Positions 1 through 9,376 of a stretch of DNA of 20,553 nt are shown piece by piece (position 1 is the first letter of the stretch; each line of letters starts with the position of its first letter). The stretch is from NCBI GenBank assembly GCA_003553165.1, contig PUOZ01000102.1:1-20553 (forward strand), in the 5' to 3' direction. The translations under genes and the position numbers were made by a program. This DNA comes from Thioalkalivibrio sp. Lineage in GTDB: Bacteria; Pseudomonadota; Gammaproteobacteria; Ectothiorhodospirales; Ectothiorhodospiraceae. Under the pieces are notes generated by a model. It had not been told where the DNA came from and searched no databases. It saw only the letters and a program-made list of their open reading frames with translations.

Positions 1-236
1 ACGTCGCCATATTCCCCAACATGGTGGTGCAGATGGTGGCGATCGGAGAGGAATCGGGATCCCTGGACGCGATGCTGGCGAAGGTCGCCGACTTCTACGA
101 GGAAGAGGTCGACAACGCGGTGGACAGTCTTTCCAGTCTTCTCGAGCCCCTGATCATGGTGATCCTCGGGGTCCTGATCGGTGGCCTGGTGATCGCGATG
201 TACCTGCCGATCTTCATGCTCGGCCAAGTCATCTAG
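1..236 (+). CDS. pilC: Type IV pilus inner-membrane platform protein PilC, C-terminal fragment (5' end outside window)
   Basis: The reading frame is open from base 3 and ends with TAG at 234-236, giving about 77 C-terminal residues; the rest lies left of the window. The segment matches the end of PilC/GspF proteins. It has the FPNMVVQM stretch, then [11 protein letters not shown], a helix rich in acidic residues ([11 protein letters not shown]), and a final hydrophobic membrane segment ending [11 protein letters not shown]. PilC is the polytopic inner-membrane platform that couples the PilB and PilT ATPases to pilin insertion and removal. The next gene is the prepilin peptidase pilD, the usual pilB-pilC-pilD order, so pilB probably lies just upstream outside the window. 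I see no disruption in the visible part. Confidence 0.93.
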   Translation, partial: VAIFPNMVVQMVAIGEESGSLDAMLAKVADFYEEEVDNAVDSLSSLLEPLIMVILGVLIGGLVIAMYLPIFMLGQVI

Positions 237-344
237 TGGGCCTGTCTCGAACCGCCCCAACGCAGCACCGGCGTGTCGGCAGCAGCGATCTGGTACGGGA
301 GTTTCCGCATGGCCCAATCGTGACGACTCCGACCGACGACTTCA

Positions 345-357
345 GGAAGCCGCTTCC
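345..357 (+). repeat. Short inverted repeat upstream of pilD
   Basis: GGAAGCCGCTTCC is a 13-base near-perfect palindrome with 6-base arms around one central base. It ends 12 bases before the pilD ATG and covers the only purine-rich stretch that might act as a ribosome binding site. The rest of the 133-bp pilC-pilD gap (237-369) shows nothing I can support. Confidence 0.4.
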
Positions 358-369
358 GGCCATGCAATC

Positions 370-1227
370 ATGAGCCCCCTGCCGGCGGACCTCGGGGTCT
401 GGGCGCTGCCTCTGGCGGCATTGTTCGGGCTGATGATCGGCAGCTTCCTCAACGTCGTCATCCACCGCCTGCCGCTGATGATGCAGCGGGAGTGGGAACA
501 GGAAGCGCGCGCTGTACTGGAGCAAGCCGATCCGGCCGGGACACCACCGCAGCGGTTCGACCTGTGGTGGCCGCGTTCACGCTGTCCCGAGTGCAGCCGC
601 GAGATCAGGGCTCGGGAGAACATCCCGATCCTCAGCTTCCTGTTGCTGCGCGGGCGCTGCCCCGGGTGTGCAGCCCGCATCTCGTGGCAGTACCCGCTGG
701 TGGAACTGCTCACGGCGGTGCTCTTCACTGCGACCATCTGGCACTTCGGGCCCACCGCGACGGGGCTCGTTGCGCTCCTGTTTACCGGCTTCCTGATCGC
801 CGCCTCGGGGATCGATGCCCGCACCACCCTTCTCCCGGACCAACTCACGCTGCCGCTGCTCTGGCTGGGCCTGGCGGCCAACCATTTCGGTCTCTTCACC
901 GATCTGGAATCCGCGGTCATCGGCGCAATGGCCGGCTACCTCAGCCTGTGGCTGGTCTATCACGGCTTCCGCCTGCTCACTGGCAAGGAGGGCATGGGCT
1001 ACGGCGACTTCAAGCTGCTCGCGGCCATTGGTGCCTGGCTTGGCTGGCAGGCCCTGCCGGTGGTCCTGCTCCTTGCGTCGCTGGTCGGCGCAATCGTCGG
1101 AATTGCCCTGATCCTGTTACGCGGCCGTGACCGCAACATCCCGATCCCCTTCGGACCTTACCTGGCGGCGGCCGGCTGGCTGACCCTGATCTGGGGTGAA
1201 ACGCTCCTGTCCCTCTATCTTCCCTGA
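370..1227 (+). CDS. pilD: Prepilin leader peptidase / N-methyltransferase PilD
   Basis: A 285-residue polytopic membrane protein that cleaves type IV prepilin leaders and methylates the new N-terminus. It opens with a hydrophobic segment ending GSFLNVVIHRLP (residues 24-35), typical of the family. A cytoplasmic loop carries two zinc-binding cysteine pairs, C72/C75 and C97/C100, found in the bifunctional form. The two catalytic aspartates of GxGD-type aspartyl proteases are visible as D149 (GIDART) and D213 (GMGYGDFK). Start chosen at the ATG at 370 because it gives the usual short N-terminus before the first membrane helix; the Shine-Dalgarno is weak, and a small inverted repeat (345-357) sits just upstream. 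The stop overlaps the coaE start (TGATG), implying translational coupling. Confidence 0.95.
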   Translation: MSPLPADLGVWALPLAALFGLMIGSFLNVVIHRLPLMMQREWEQEARAVLEQADPAGTPPQRFDLWWPRSRCPECSREIRARENIPILSFLLLRGRCPGCAARISWQYPLVELLTAVLFTATIWHFGPTATGLVALLFTGFLIAASGIDARTTLLPDQLTLPLLWLGLAANHFGLFTDLESAVIGAMAGYLSLWLVYHGFRLLTGKEGMGYGDFKLLAAIGAWLGWQALPVVLLLASLVGAIVGIALILLRGRDRNIPIPFGPYLAAAGWLTLIWGETLLSLYLP

Positions 1228-1832
1228 TGTTACGGGTGGGGCTCACCGGGGGCATTGGCAGCGGCAAGAGCAGCGTAGCCAGTATCTTCGCGGATCTGGG
1301 CGTTCCGGTGATCGACACCGACCAACTCGCGCGCGACGTCCTTGCTCCAGGGCAGCCGCTGCTGGAAGAGGTCTTCCGAGCCTTCGGTCACGATCTGCGC
1401 CGGAGCGACGGCAGCCTGGATCGCGCAGCGCTCCGCGACCTGGTCTTCGGCGACCCCGCCCTGCGTGCCCGCCTCGAGTCCATCACCCACCCGGCCATCG
1501 GCCAGGCAATGGAGGACCGCATCGCAGATCTTCCGACGGACACAGGCTACGTCCTGCTGGTCATCCCACTGCTGCTCGAAGCCGGGTGGCGTGACCGCGT
1601 GGATCGAATCCTTCTGGTCGACTGTCCGGAGCCCATGCAGGTGCAGCGCATCATCGCCCGCGATGGAATCGACCCGGAAAACGCGTGGACCATGGTCAGA
1701 AGCCAGGCTTCCCGGGTCGCCAGACTCAAGGCGGCCGACGATGTCATCGACAACGGCTCCTCTTCGGGTCCAGGCTCGCTGGTGCATCGCGTACGGGCGC
1801 TGGACCGGCTCTATCGCGGAATCCACTCCTGA
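1227..1832 (+). CDS. coaE: Dephospho-CoA kinase CoaE
   Basis: A 201-residue cytoplasmic P-loop kinase that phosphorylates the 3'-hydroxyl of dephospho-CoA, the last step of coenzyme A synthesis. The Walker A motif GGIGSGKS lies at residues 8-15, followed by the conserved DTD (30-32). The ITHPAI stretch, the LLLEAGW stretch and the lid-region sequence SQASRVARLKAADDVIDN complete the family pattern. Length is normal (about 200). The ATG shares its first base with the pilD stop (TGATG) and no separate Shine-Dalgarno is evident, so translation probably depends on pilD. The pilD-coaE-zapD order is common in Gammaproteobacteria. Confidence 0.97.
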   Translation: MLRVGLTGGIGSGKSSVASIFADLGVPVIDTDQLARDVLAPGQPLLEEVFRAFGHDLRRSDGSLDRAALRDLVFGDPALRARLESITHPAIGQAMEDRIADLPTDTGYVLLVIPLLLEAGWRDRVDRILLVDCPEPMQVQRIIARDGIDPENAWTMVRSQASRVARLKAADDVIDNGSSSGPGSLVHRVRALDRLYRGIHS

Positions 1833-1930
1833 ACCGCACCGCGCCCGGAAGACACCCGGCTTCGATCCCATTTCCTGCCGGCAGTGTACCTCGGCGTTTG
1901 CGGCAAGGCGGGTAGAAATGCACCGCGGAC
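1833..1930 (+). other. coaE-zapD intergenic spacer
   Basis: A 98-bp gap with no coding sequence that I can support. It holds a perfect 10-bp palindrome, CTGCCGGCAG, at 1875-1884. I see no convincing -35/-10 pair and no terminator with a T-run, so zapD may be co-transcribed with pilD and coaE. Confidence 0.4.
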
Positions 1931-2743
1931 ATGCCCGATACTGAACCTCAACTTACGGGATTCCATGCCTTGAGCGAGTCGACGCTGACCTTTGAACAAC
2001 CGCTGCACGAACGTGTGCGACTGCTGCTGCGCCTGGAGGCGCTGGTGGAACGGTTCCGCAGTACCAGCCTGGCGGCGCGCGACTTCGACCACCATCACGC
2101 GCTGACCGTGCTGGTCGACATCTATGCATTGGCCGGACGTGTCGATGTGAAGCGCGAACTGATGGGCGAGATCGAACGCCAGATCGCCAACCTGAACCGC
2201 CTCGCCTCACAGCCCGGTGTCGACCAGGAGCGCCTGACCCTCACCATGCAAGGACAGCGACGGCTGCTGGCACGCCTAGAGGATCAGGTCGGCAGCGTGG
2301 ACCACCGGGTCAAGGGCAACGAATTCTTCACCAGCGTCCGCCAGCGTACCGCGCTGCCCGGGGGCGCCTGTGATTTCGATCTCCCCATCTACCATTACTG
2401 GCTGTCACAGCCTGCCGCTGTGCGCGAAGAACTGCTGCTCGAATGGTTCCAGCCGCTGGAAACGGTGTCCGAGGCGATCACCCAGGTACTGACCTTCATG
2501 CGCGCGGCGGGACATCCTCGCAGGTTAACGGCGCACGATGGCTATTACGAGCAGGGACTCGACACCAACTACGCGTGGCAGATGCTTCGCGTCAGCATCG
2601 GCAGCGACCAGCAATGCTACCCGGAGATCAGCGCGGGGCGGCAGCGCTTCACCGTGCGCTTCCTCGACCCCGGCGATTTTCACGACCGCCCCCGGATCGT
2701 CTCCCGCGACGTGCCCTTCCAGCTGAGCTGCTGCGCGATCTGA
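1931..2743 (+). CDS. zapD: Cell division protein ZapD (Z-ring associated, DUF1342)
   Basis: A 270-residue cytoplasmic protein of the ZapD family, which bundles FtsZ protofilaments and stabilises the Z ring. Evidence is the N-terminal TFEQPLHERVRLLLRLE stretch, an alpha-helical first half, and the signature RTALPGGACDFDLPIYHYWL followed by a beta-rich C-terminal part ending DVPFQLSCCAI. E. coli ZapD is 247 residues. Start: the ATG at 1931 is the first available. The in-frame TTG at 1970, giving LSESTLTFEQPL, would fit the short N-termini seen in the family, so the first 13 residues are uncertain. The zinc protein gene yacG, often next to zapD, is absent: a convergent gene begins only 28 bp downstream. 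Confidence 0.92.
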   Translation: MPDTEPQLTGFHALSESTLTFEQPLHERVRLLLRLEALVERFRSTSLAARDFDHHHALTVLVDIYALAGRVDVKRELMGEIERQIANLNRLASQPGVDQERLTLTMQGQRRLLARLEDQVGSVDHRVKGNEFFTSVRQRTALPGGACDFDLPIYHYWLSQPAAVREELLLEWFQPLETVSEAITQVLTFMRAAGHPRRLTAHDGYYEQGLDTNYAWQMLRVSIGSDQQCYPEISAGRQRFTVRFLDPGDFHDRPRIVSRDVPFQLSCCAI

Positions 2744-2771
2744 ACGGGCCTGCGGGCAAACCGCCGCCTGA

Positions 2772-3716
2772 TCAGTCCAGCAGGCCGCGGATCGCGGCAA
2801 TCCCCTGCCCACCGGCTTCGCGCACCATGGGCAAATGGGCCGGAGTCAGTCCGCCGAGGGCGAAGACGGGACAGGCAGCACGGGCGCGGAGATCGGCGAA
2901 ACCCCGAAATCCGATCGGCTCCGCTTCGGGATGGGTCTGTGTGCGCAACACCGGGCCGGCCACAACGAAGTCCACCGGCAGGGAGCAGGCCCGCTCCAAT
3001 CCTTCCCGGTCGTGCACCGAGGCGGCCAGCCAGCCGGCACAGCCGGGACGCGAGGACAGCGACCGCAGGCGCCGCTCGGTGAGGTGCCAACCGATCGTCG
3101 GTGGCAGGTGATCGAGCCAGGCGCCCGGCGCATTCACCAGGACTTCTGCGCGGTGGCGTTCCGCAGAGGCCAGCAGGGCCCGGGCATAATCGAGAAACGG
3201 CGCCTGTTCCAGACCCGGGGCCCGTATCTGCAACAGGCCGATACCCCCACGAGCCAAGCGTCGGTCGATACGCCGCACCTCGGCGTCGATCTCCCTGGGC
3301 GAGCGCGGTTCCGGCGAGATGAGGTAGAAACCGGGCAATCGCGCCGCGTTGACGATGGCCCGGCTGGCTTCGGGAAAGCGCAACCGCAACAATTCGCCGG
3401 GGGCGGCCCAGCGCGTGGGCTGGCCCTCCGCAGGCGTGACCTCCCCTTGCCATGCATCGACCCGGAAGACCCGCAGTTCCACGGAACGCTCGGGGTAGGC
3501 ATGCGGGATCACCAGAATCTCGGATGCAGAGAGAACCTCGATGCCCAGTTCCTCGCGCAATTCCCTCTGCAGCGCTTCGCGCCCCGGCTCGCCCGGCTCG
3601 CACTTTCCGCCGGGAAACTCCCACATGCCGGCCAGGTGGACATCGGCGGCACGCAGGCTGATCAGCACTCGGCCCGCGGAATCCCGCAACAGACCGATCG
3701 CCACCCGCACCGGCAT
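2772..3716 (-). CDS. Nudix (MutT-type) hydrolase fused to a ThiE/TenI-like domain
   Basis: A two-domain protein of about 314 residues. The N-terminal domain (about 1-128) is a MutT-type pyrophosphohydrolase with a perfect Nudix box at residues 37-59 (GKCEPGE ... REALQRELREELGI), expected to remove oxidised nucleotides such as 8-oxo-dGTP. The C-terminal domain (about 129-314) has the thiamin-phosphate synthase/TenI barrel pattern: FYLISPE, LLQIRAPGL, a WHLTERRL strand, ASVHD, VAGPVLRTQTHP and FALGGLTPAH. Several ThiE catalytic positions are changed, so thiamin synthesis is doubtful. This fusion architecture is known in proteobacteria. Start: the ATG at 3716 is one base past the argJ stop; a longer frame from 3803 would lie inside argJ and lacks family support. 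It is probably the last gene of the secA-argJ run. Confidence 0.9.
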   Translation of the reverse strand: MPVRVAIGLLRDSAGRVLISLRAADVHLAGMWEFPGGKCEPGEPGREALQRELREELGIEVLSASEILVIPHAYPERSVELRVFRVDAWQGEVTPAEGQPTRWAAPGELLRLRFPEASRAIVNAARLPGFYLISPEPRSPREIDAEVRRIDRRLARGGIGLLQIRAPGLEQAPFLDYARALLASAERHRAEVLVNAPGAWLDHLPPTIGWHLTERRLRSLSSRPGCAGWLAASVHDREGLERACSLPVDFVVAGPVLRTQTHPEAEPIGFRGFADLRARAACPVFALGGLTPAHLPMVREAGGQGIAAIRGLLD

Positions 3717-3717
3717 C

Positions 3718-4929
3718 TCAGGAGCGGTAATCGGCGTTGATCCGAACGTAGTCGTACGAGAAGTCACAAGTGTACTTGGTGTACTCGGCGTCGCCCCGCG
3801 CAAGATCGATCACAATATCCAGTTCGGCCGCGGCGAAGGCCCGCTGTCCCGCCGCCTCGGTGTAATCCGGCGCGCGGCCACCCGCCGACACGATCTCCAC
3901 GCCGTTCACGGTGACGCGTACCCGTTCGATCAGGAATGTCTCGATCCCCGCCCGCCCGACCGCGGCCAGTATCCGACCCCAGTTCGGATCCGACGCGAAC
4001 AGGGCTGTCTTGACCAGCGGCGACAAGGCCACCGTCTCGGCGACCCGGCGCGCCTCACTGCGGTCGCGTCCGCCACGCACGATCACACGCACGAACTTGG
4101 TCGCTCCCTCGCCGTCGCGCACGATGGCCTCGGCCAGTTCCAGGCACAGCGAGTCCAGGGCAACAAGGAAACGCTCCCGATCGGCAGGCGCAGCGAGATC
4201 AACGCCGCTGGCACCGCTGGCCATGCAGACCAGCGCGTCGTTGGTCGAAGTGTCCCCGTCCACGGTGACGGCATTGAAGCTGCGATCCACTGCGTCGAGC
4301 AACAGCTCGCGCAGCAGTGCGGAATCGATCCGCGCATCCGTCCCGATGAAGGCGAGCATCGTGGCCATGTCCGGATGGATCATGCCCGAGCCCTTGGCAA
4401 TCCCGGTCAGCGTGATGGTCCCAGCGGCGAGCCGGACCGTCCGGGTCGCACCCTTGAGAACGGTGTCGGTGGTCATGATTGCCCGCCCGGCGGCGAGCCA
4501 CGCATCGTCGCGCAGACCCGCGTACAGGCAGGGCAAGGCATCCTCGACCAGACTCACCGGAAGCGGCTCGCCGATGACGCCCGTGGAAAACGGCAGCACC
4601 GCATGCGGATCTGCGTCGCAGACGCGCCCGGCGGCGGCACAGGTCGCCCGGGCCGCCGCCACCCCGGCCGGACCGGTGCCGGCATTGGCGTTACCGGCGT
4701 TGATCAGAAGCCAGCGCGGGGCGCCAGCGGCCAGGTGTTCGCGCGCCACCTGTACAGGCGCGGCACAGAACGCGTTGGTGGTGAACAGCGCCGCAATCGC
4801 GGCATCCTGACCCGCGTCGATCAGCAGCAGGTCGTCACGGCCCCGATAGCGGATTCCGGCAGCGCAGGTCGATAGCCGGATGCCGGGAACGGGCGGCAAC
4901 CGCGTCGGTGCCTGCAGGGCTACGGCCAT
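3718..4929 (-). CDS. argJ: Bifunctional glutamate N-acetyltransferase / ornithine acetyltransferase ArgJ
   Basis: A 403-residue cytoplasmic enzyme that transfers acetyl from N-acetylornithine to glutamate, making the arginine pathway cyclic. In some lineages it also uses acetyl-CoA. The precursor self-cleaves before a threonine nucleophile, seen here as T190 in KGSGMIHPDMATMLAF. The STGVIGE stretch (115-121) supplies the oxyanion hole. DGDTSTND (224-231) and the C-terminal YVRINADYRS are also family-typical. The start is supported by a GAGG Shine-Dalgarno (4937-4940) seven bases upstream of the ATG, overlapping the secA stop. The secA stop lies 9 bp upstream and the Nudix gene starts 1 bp downstream, suggesting one transcript. 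Whether it is mono- or bifunctional cannot be read from the sequence. Confidence 0.96.
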   Translation of the reverse strand: MAVALQAPTRLPPVPGIRLSTCAAGIRYRGRDDLLLIDAGQDAAIAALFTTNAFCAAPVQVAREHLAAGAPRWLLINAGNANAGTGPAGVAAARATCAAAGRVCDADPHAVLPFSTGVIGEPLPVSLVEDALPCLYAGLRDDAWLAAGRAIMTTDTVLKGATRTVRLAAGTITLTGIAKGSGMIHPDMATMLAFIGTDARIDSALLRELLLDAVDRSFNAVTVDGDTSTNDALVCMASGASGVDLAAPADRERFLVALDSLCLELAEAIVRDGEGATKFVRVIVRGGRDRSEARRVAETVALSPLVKTALFASDPNWGRILAAVGRAGIETFLIERVRVTVNGVEIVSAGGRAPDYTEAAGQRAFAAAELDIVIDLARGDAEYTKYTCDFSYDYVRINADYRS

Positions 4930-4938
4930 CGGGACGCC

Positions 4939-7722
<2,784 letters not shown>

Positions 7723-7767
7723 GAGAACCCACGAAATGAATACGATGAAAGCCCGATAGGATAAACC

Positions 7768-7790
7768 ATCCGGGTGCGAAGTTCCCGGAT
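7768..7790. repeat. 7-bp inverted repeat, 9-nt spacer, in the secA/dciA spacer
   Basis: ATCCGGG (7768-7774) and CCCGGAT (7784-7790) are perfect reverse complements separated by nine bases. The dyad ends about five bases upstream of the possible secA -10 TATCCT, a location suited to an operator. Its right arm overlaps the left arm of the larger repeat at 7789-7824 by two bases. Confidence 0.6.
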
Positions 7791-7824
7791 ACGCTGCCGG
7801 ATCCGCGCTAGACCGGAAGCGTAT
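7789..7824. repeat. 12-bp imperfect inverted repeat with 12-nt loop
   Basis: ATACGCTGCCGG (7789-7800) and CCGGAAGCGTAT (7813-7824) pair at 11 of 12 positions around the loop ATCCGCGCTAGA. The right arm overlaps the TATACT hexamer proposed for dciA. It could be a DNA dyad bound by a regulator, or an RNA hairpin in whichever leader is transcribed across it. No T-run follows on either strand, so a simple intrinsic terminator is unlikely. Confidence 0.65.
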
Positions 7825-7857
7825 ACTCAGGAACAGGAACATGAACGGTGGATGCCC

Positions 7858-8313
7858 ATGGATCACAGTCATGCCGACCGGCGCTCGGCGCCACGGCTGC
7901 TCGCCCGCTACATCGATCCGGCGTGGCGCATGCGCTCAAAGGGCGATGCCGACGTCAAGCGCGATCTCGAGGGGGTGCTCGGCGAGCATCTCAAACAGGG
8001 GCGTATCGACCTGACGACGATGGGGGACATCCTGATCGTCGCCTGCCGTGACCGCAGCAGCGCCACCGAGCTGCGCTTCATGCAACGCGAGATCGTCAAG
8101 ACCCTCCACGCGATCGGGCAGACGGGAATACAGAAGGTGCGCATCGTGCTGTCGGGCGCCCGGCCGGAGGCCGTGGACCGTGCTTCGCGCACGGTACAGC
8201 GCAGGATCTCGGCTGGCGCAAGGCGGTCATTGGAAATGGCGGCGGCCGGCATCGACGATGCGCGGCTGGCCCAGGCGCTCCGTCGACTGGCGAAGGCGGG
8301 AAGGGAAGACTAG
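7858..8313 (+). CDS. dciA: DciA-type replicative helicase loader (DUF721 family)
   Basis: A small basic protein of about 151 residues that fits the DUF721/DciA family: an RLLARY helix near the start, then [27 protein letters not shown] followed by [10 protein letters not shown], the usual strand-helix-strand core. DciA proteins load the replicative helicase DnaB in bacteria lacking the phage-derived DnaC. In Pseudomonas and relatives the gene lies between lpxC and secA, as here. Start: ATG 7858 has GGTGG six bases upstream; ATG 7852, or an upstream extension in the same frame from 7774, is possible, but the latter crosses the inverted repeat. The C-terminal third is rich in Arg and Ala and has no recognised domain. 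It converges on lpxC with a 21-bp gap. Confidence 0.82.
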   Translation: MDHSHADRRSAPRLLARYIDPAWRMRSKGDADVKRDLEGVLGEHLKQGRIDLTTMGDILIVACRDRSSATELRFMQREIVKTLHAIGQTGIQKVRIVLSGARPEAVDRASRTVQRRISAGARRSLEMAAAGIDDARLAQALRRLAKAGRED

Positions 8314-8334
8314 AAGCCTGTCGGACTTGGGCTG

Positions 8335-9255
8335 CTAGCCGGTGAGGGTCTGGGTAAGCTGACCGAAGGAGATCGGCAGGGGCTGCGACTCGTCCTCGAA
8401 GGTCACCAGCTCCCAGGCGTCCCGGTCGAGTTTCAGTTGCCGGATCAGCTGATTGTTCAGCGCGTGACCCGACTTGTGCCCGGTGAAAGCGCCGATGAGG
8501 CTGTGGCCGAGCAGGTAGAGGTCCCCGACCACATCGAGGATCTTGTGCTTGACCAGCTCGTTTTCGTAGCGCAGTCCGTCTTCGTTCAGAATCTTGAAAT
8601 CGTCCAGCACGATGGCATTGTCGAGGCTGCCGCCCAACGCCAGCTGGTTGGCCCTGAGCGCCTCGATATCGCGCATGAACCCGAAGGTGCGGGCGCGTGA
8701 CACCTCGCGCACAAAGGACGTCGAGGAAAAATCCAGTTCGGCGCGCTGGCTGCCGCTGGTGAACATCGGATGCTCGAAGTCGATGCAGAAACCCACCTTG
8801 AACCCCTCGTAGGGATCGAAGCGTACCCACTTGTCTTCGTCGTGGATTTCCACCGTGCGCTTGATTCGTATGAATTTCTTTGGCGCGTTCTGCTCTTTCA
8901 GGCCCGCCGACTGCAAGAGGAAGACGAACGGACCGGCACTGCCGTCCATGATCGGCACTTCGGGCGCACTGACGTCCACGTGCAGGTTGTCGATACCCAA
9001 ACCGGCCACGGCCGAGAGCAGATGCTCCACCGTCGACACCCGGACGCCGCCCGAGACCAGCGTCGTGGAGAGACGGGTATCGCCGACGTTCTCCGCAGCC
9101 GCTGCGATCGAGACGGGAGGATCCAGGTCGGACCGATGGAAGACCACGCCTGTATTGGCGGCGGCGGGACGCAAGGTCAGGGTGACCTTCTCTCCCGTGT
9201 GCAAGCCGACACCCGTGGCGCGAATACTGTTTTTCAGCGTTCTCTGTTTGATCAA
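8335..9255 (-). CDS. lpxC: UDP-3-O-acyl-N-acetylglucosamine deacetylase LpxC (TTG start)
   Basis: A 306-residue cytoplasmic zinc amidase catalysing the committed step of lipid A synthesis. The predicted zinc ligands are H78 (STVEHLLSA), H237 and D241 (KHKILD); E77 is the probable general base and H264 (KSGHALNN) the second catalytic residue. Start: TTG at 9255 gives (M)[20 protein letters not shown], matching the family N-terminus and length (E. coli 305), with GGAG at 9266-9269 ten bases upstream. The only upstream in-frame initiator I noted is a GTG at 9324, which would translate through a perfect hairpin. The C-terminus ([11 protein letters not shown]) does not resemble the E. coli tail recognised by FtsH. 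It follows ftsZ by 121 bp, with its own promoter-like element. Confidence 0.96.
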   Translation of the reverse strand: MIKQRTLKNSIRATGVGLHTGEKVTLTLRPAAANTGVVFHRSDLDPPVSIAAAAENVGDTRLSTTLVSGGVRVSTVEHLLSAVAGLGIDNLHVDVSAPEVPIMDGSAGPFVFLLQSAGLKEQNAPKKFIRIKRTVEIHDEDKWVRFDPYEGFKVGFCIDFEHPMFTSGSQRAELDFSSTSFVREVSRARTFGFMRDIEALRANQLALGGSLDNAIVLDDFKILNEDGLRYENELVKHKILDVVGDLYLLGHSLIGAFTGHKSGHALNNQLIRQLKLDRDAWELVTFEDESQPLPISFGQLTQTLTG

Positions 9256-9265
9256 CGCACGATCA

Positions 9266-9269
9266 CTCC
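9266..9269 (-). promoter_or_regulatory. lpxC ribosome binding site GGAG
   Basis: GGAG on the - strand, ten bases before the TTG at 9255. It supports the non-ATG start, together with the family-typical N-terminus that follows. Confidence 0.6.
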
Positions 9270-9285
9270 AGGGCAGTGGGCACCC

Positions 9286-9316
9286 GTCCGGACCCGGAGC
9301 AGCGCCGGGTCCGGAC
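9286..9316 (-). promoter_or_regulatory. Perfect 12-bp hairpin in the ftsZ-lpxC spacer / lpxC leader
   Basis: GTCCGGACCCGG (9286-9297) and CCGGGTCCGGAC (9305-9316) are perfect reverse complements around a seven-base loop, AGCAGCG. Each arm contains the 8-bp palindrome GTCCGGAC. No T-run follows in the direction of ftsZ/lpxC transcription; the next bases are GGGTGCCC. It is therefore a poor intrinsic terminator, more likely a leader structure, processing site, pause site or protein-binding dyad. Confidence 0.7.
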
Positions 9317-9336
9317 TTATACACAACAATGACAGC

Positions 9337-9345
9337 ATTATTGCA
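9337..9345 (-). promoter_or_regulatory. Possible extended -10 promoter for lpxC
   Basis: TGCAATAAT on the - strand fits an extended -10 (TGN followed by a hexamer matching TATAAT at five of six positions). It lies in a locally AT-rich patch of an otherwise GC-rich region. No good -35 is present. Transcription would begin near 9330, placing the 9286-9316 hairpin in the leader. A second hexamer, TATAAG (9316-9321), is an alternative. Confidence 0.35.
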
Positions 9346-9376
9346 GGATTCCGCTCACCCTGCATAGGCACCACCC

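Larger units (their letters stand above)
7723..7857. promoter_or_regulatory. Divergent secA/dciA regulatory spacer
   Basis: This 135-bp spacer must hold the control signals for secA (leftward) and dciA (rightward). Promoter-like hexamers are TATACT at 7822-7827 for dciA and TATCCT at about 7758-7763 on the - strand for secA; neither has a good -35. Two inverted repeats occupy the middle (listed separately). Two tandem AGGAAC units lie at 7829-7840. The assignment is inferred from gene orientation and motif reading only. Confidence 0.45.

Noticed and set aside
2744..2771. Bidirectional terminator between convergent zapD and the Nudix gene
   Set aside because: Only a 4-bp stem can be drawn and there is no T-run on either strand.
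3717..3830. Thiamin riboswitch ahead of the ThiE-like fusion gene
   Set aside because: The gene begins one base after argJ with no leader, so there is no room for a TPP aptamer.
3541..4875. 444-codon + strand open frame antisense to argJ and the Nudix gene
   Set aside because: ArgJ is complete with its autocleavage threonine on the other strand; the antisense product shows no family features.
8314..8334. Terminator between convergent dciA and lpxC
   Set aside because: The 21-bp gap has no convincing stem or T-run.
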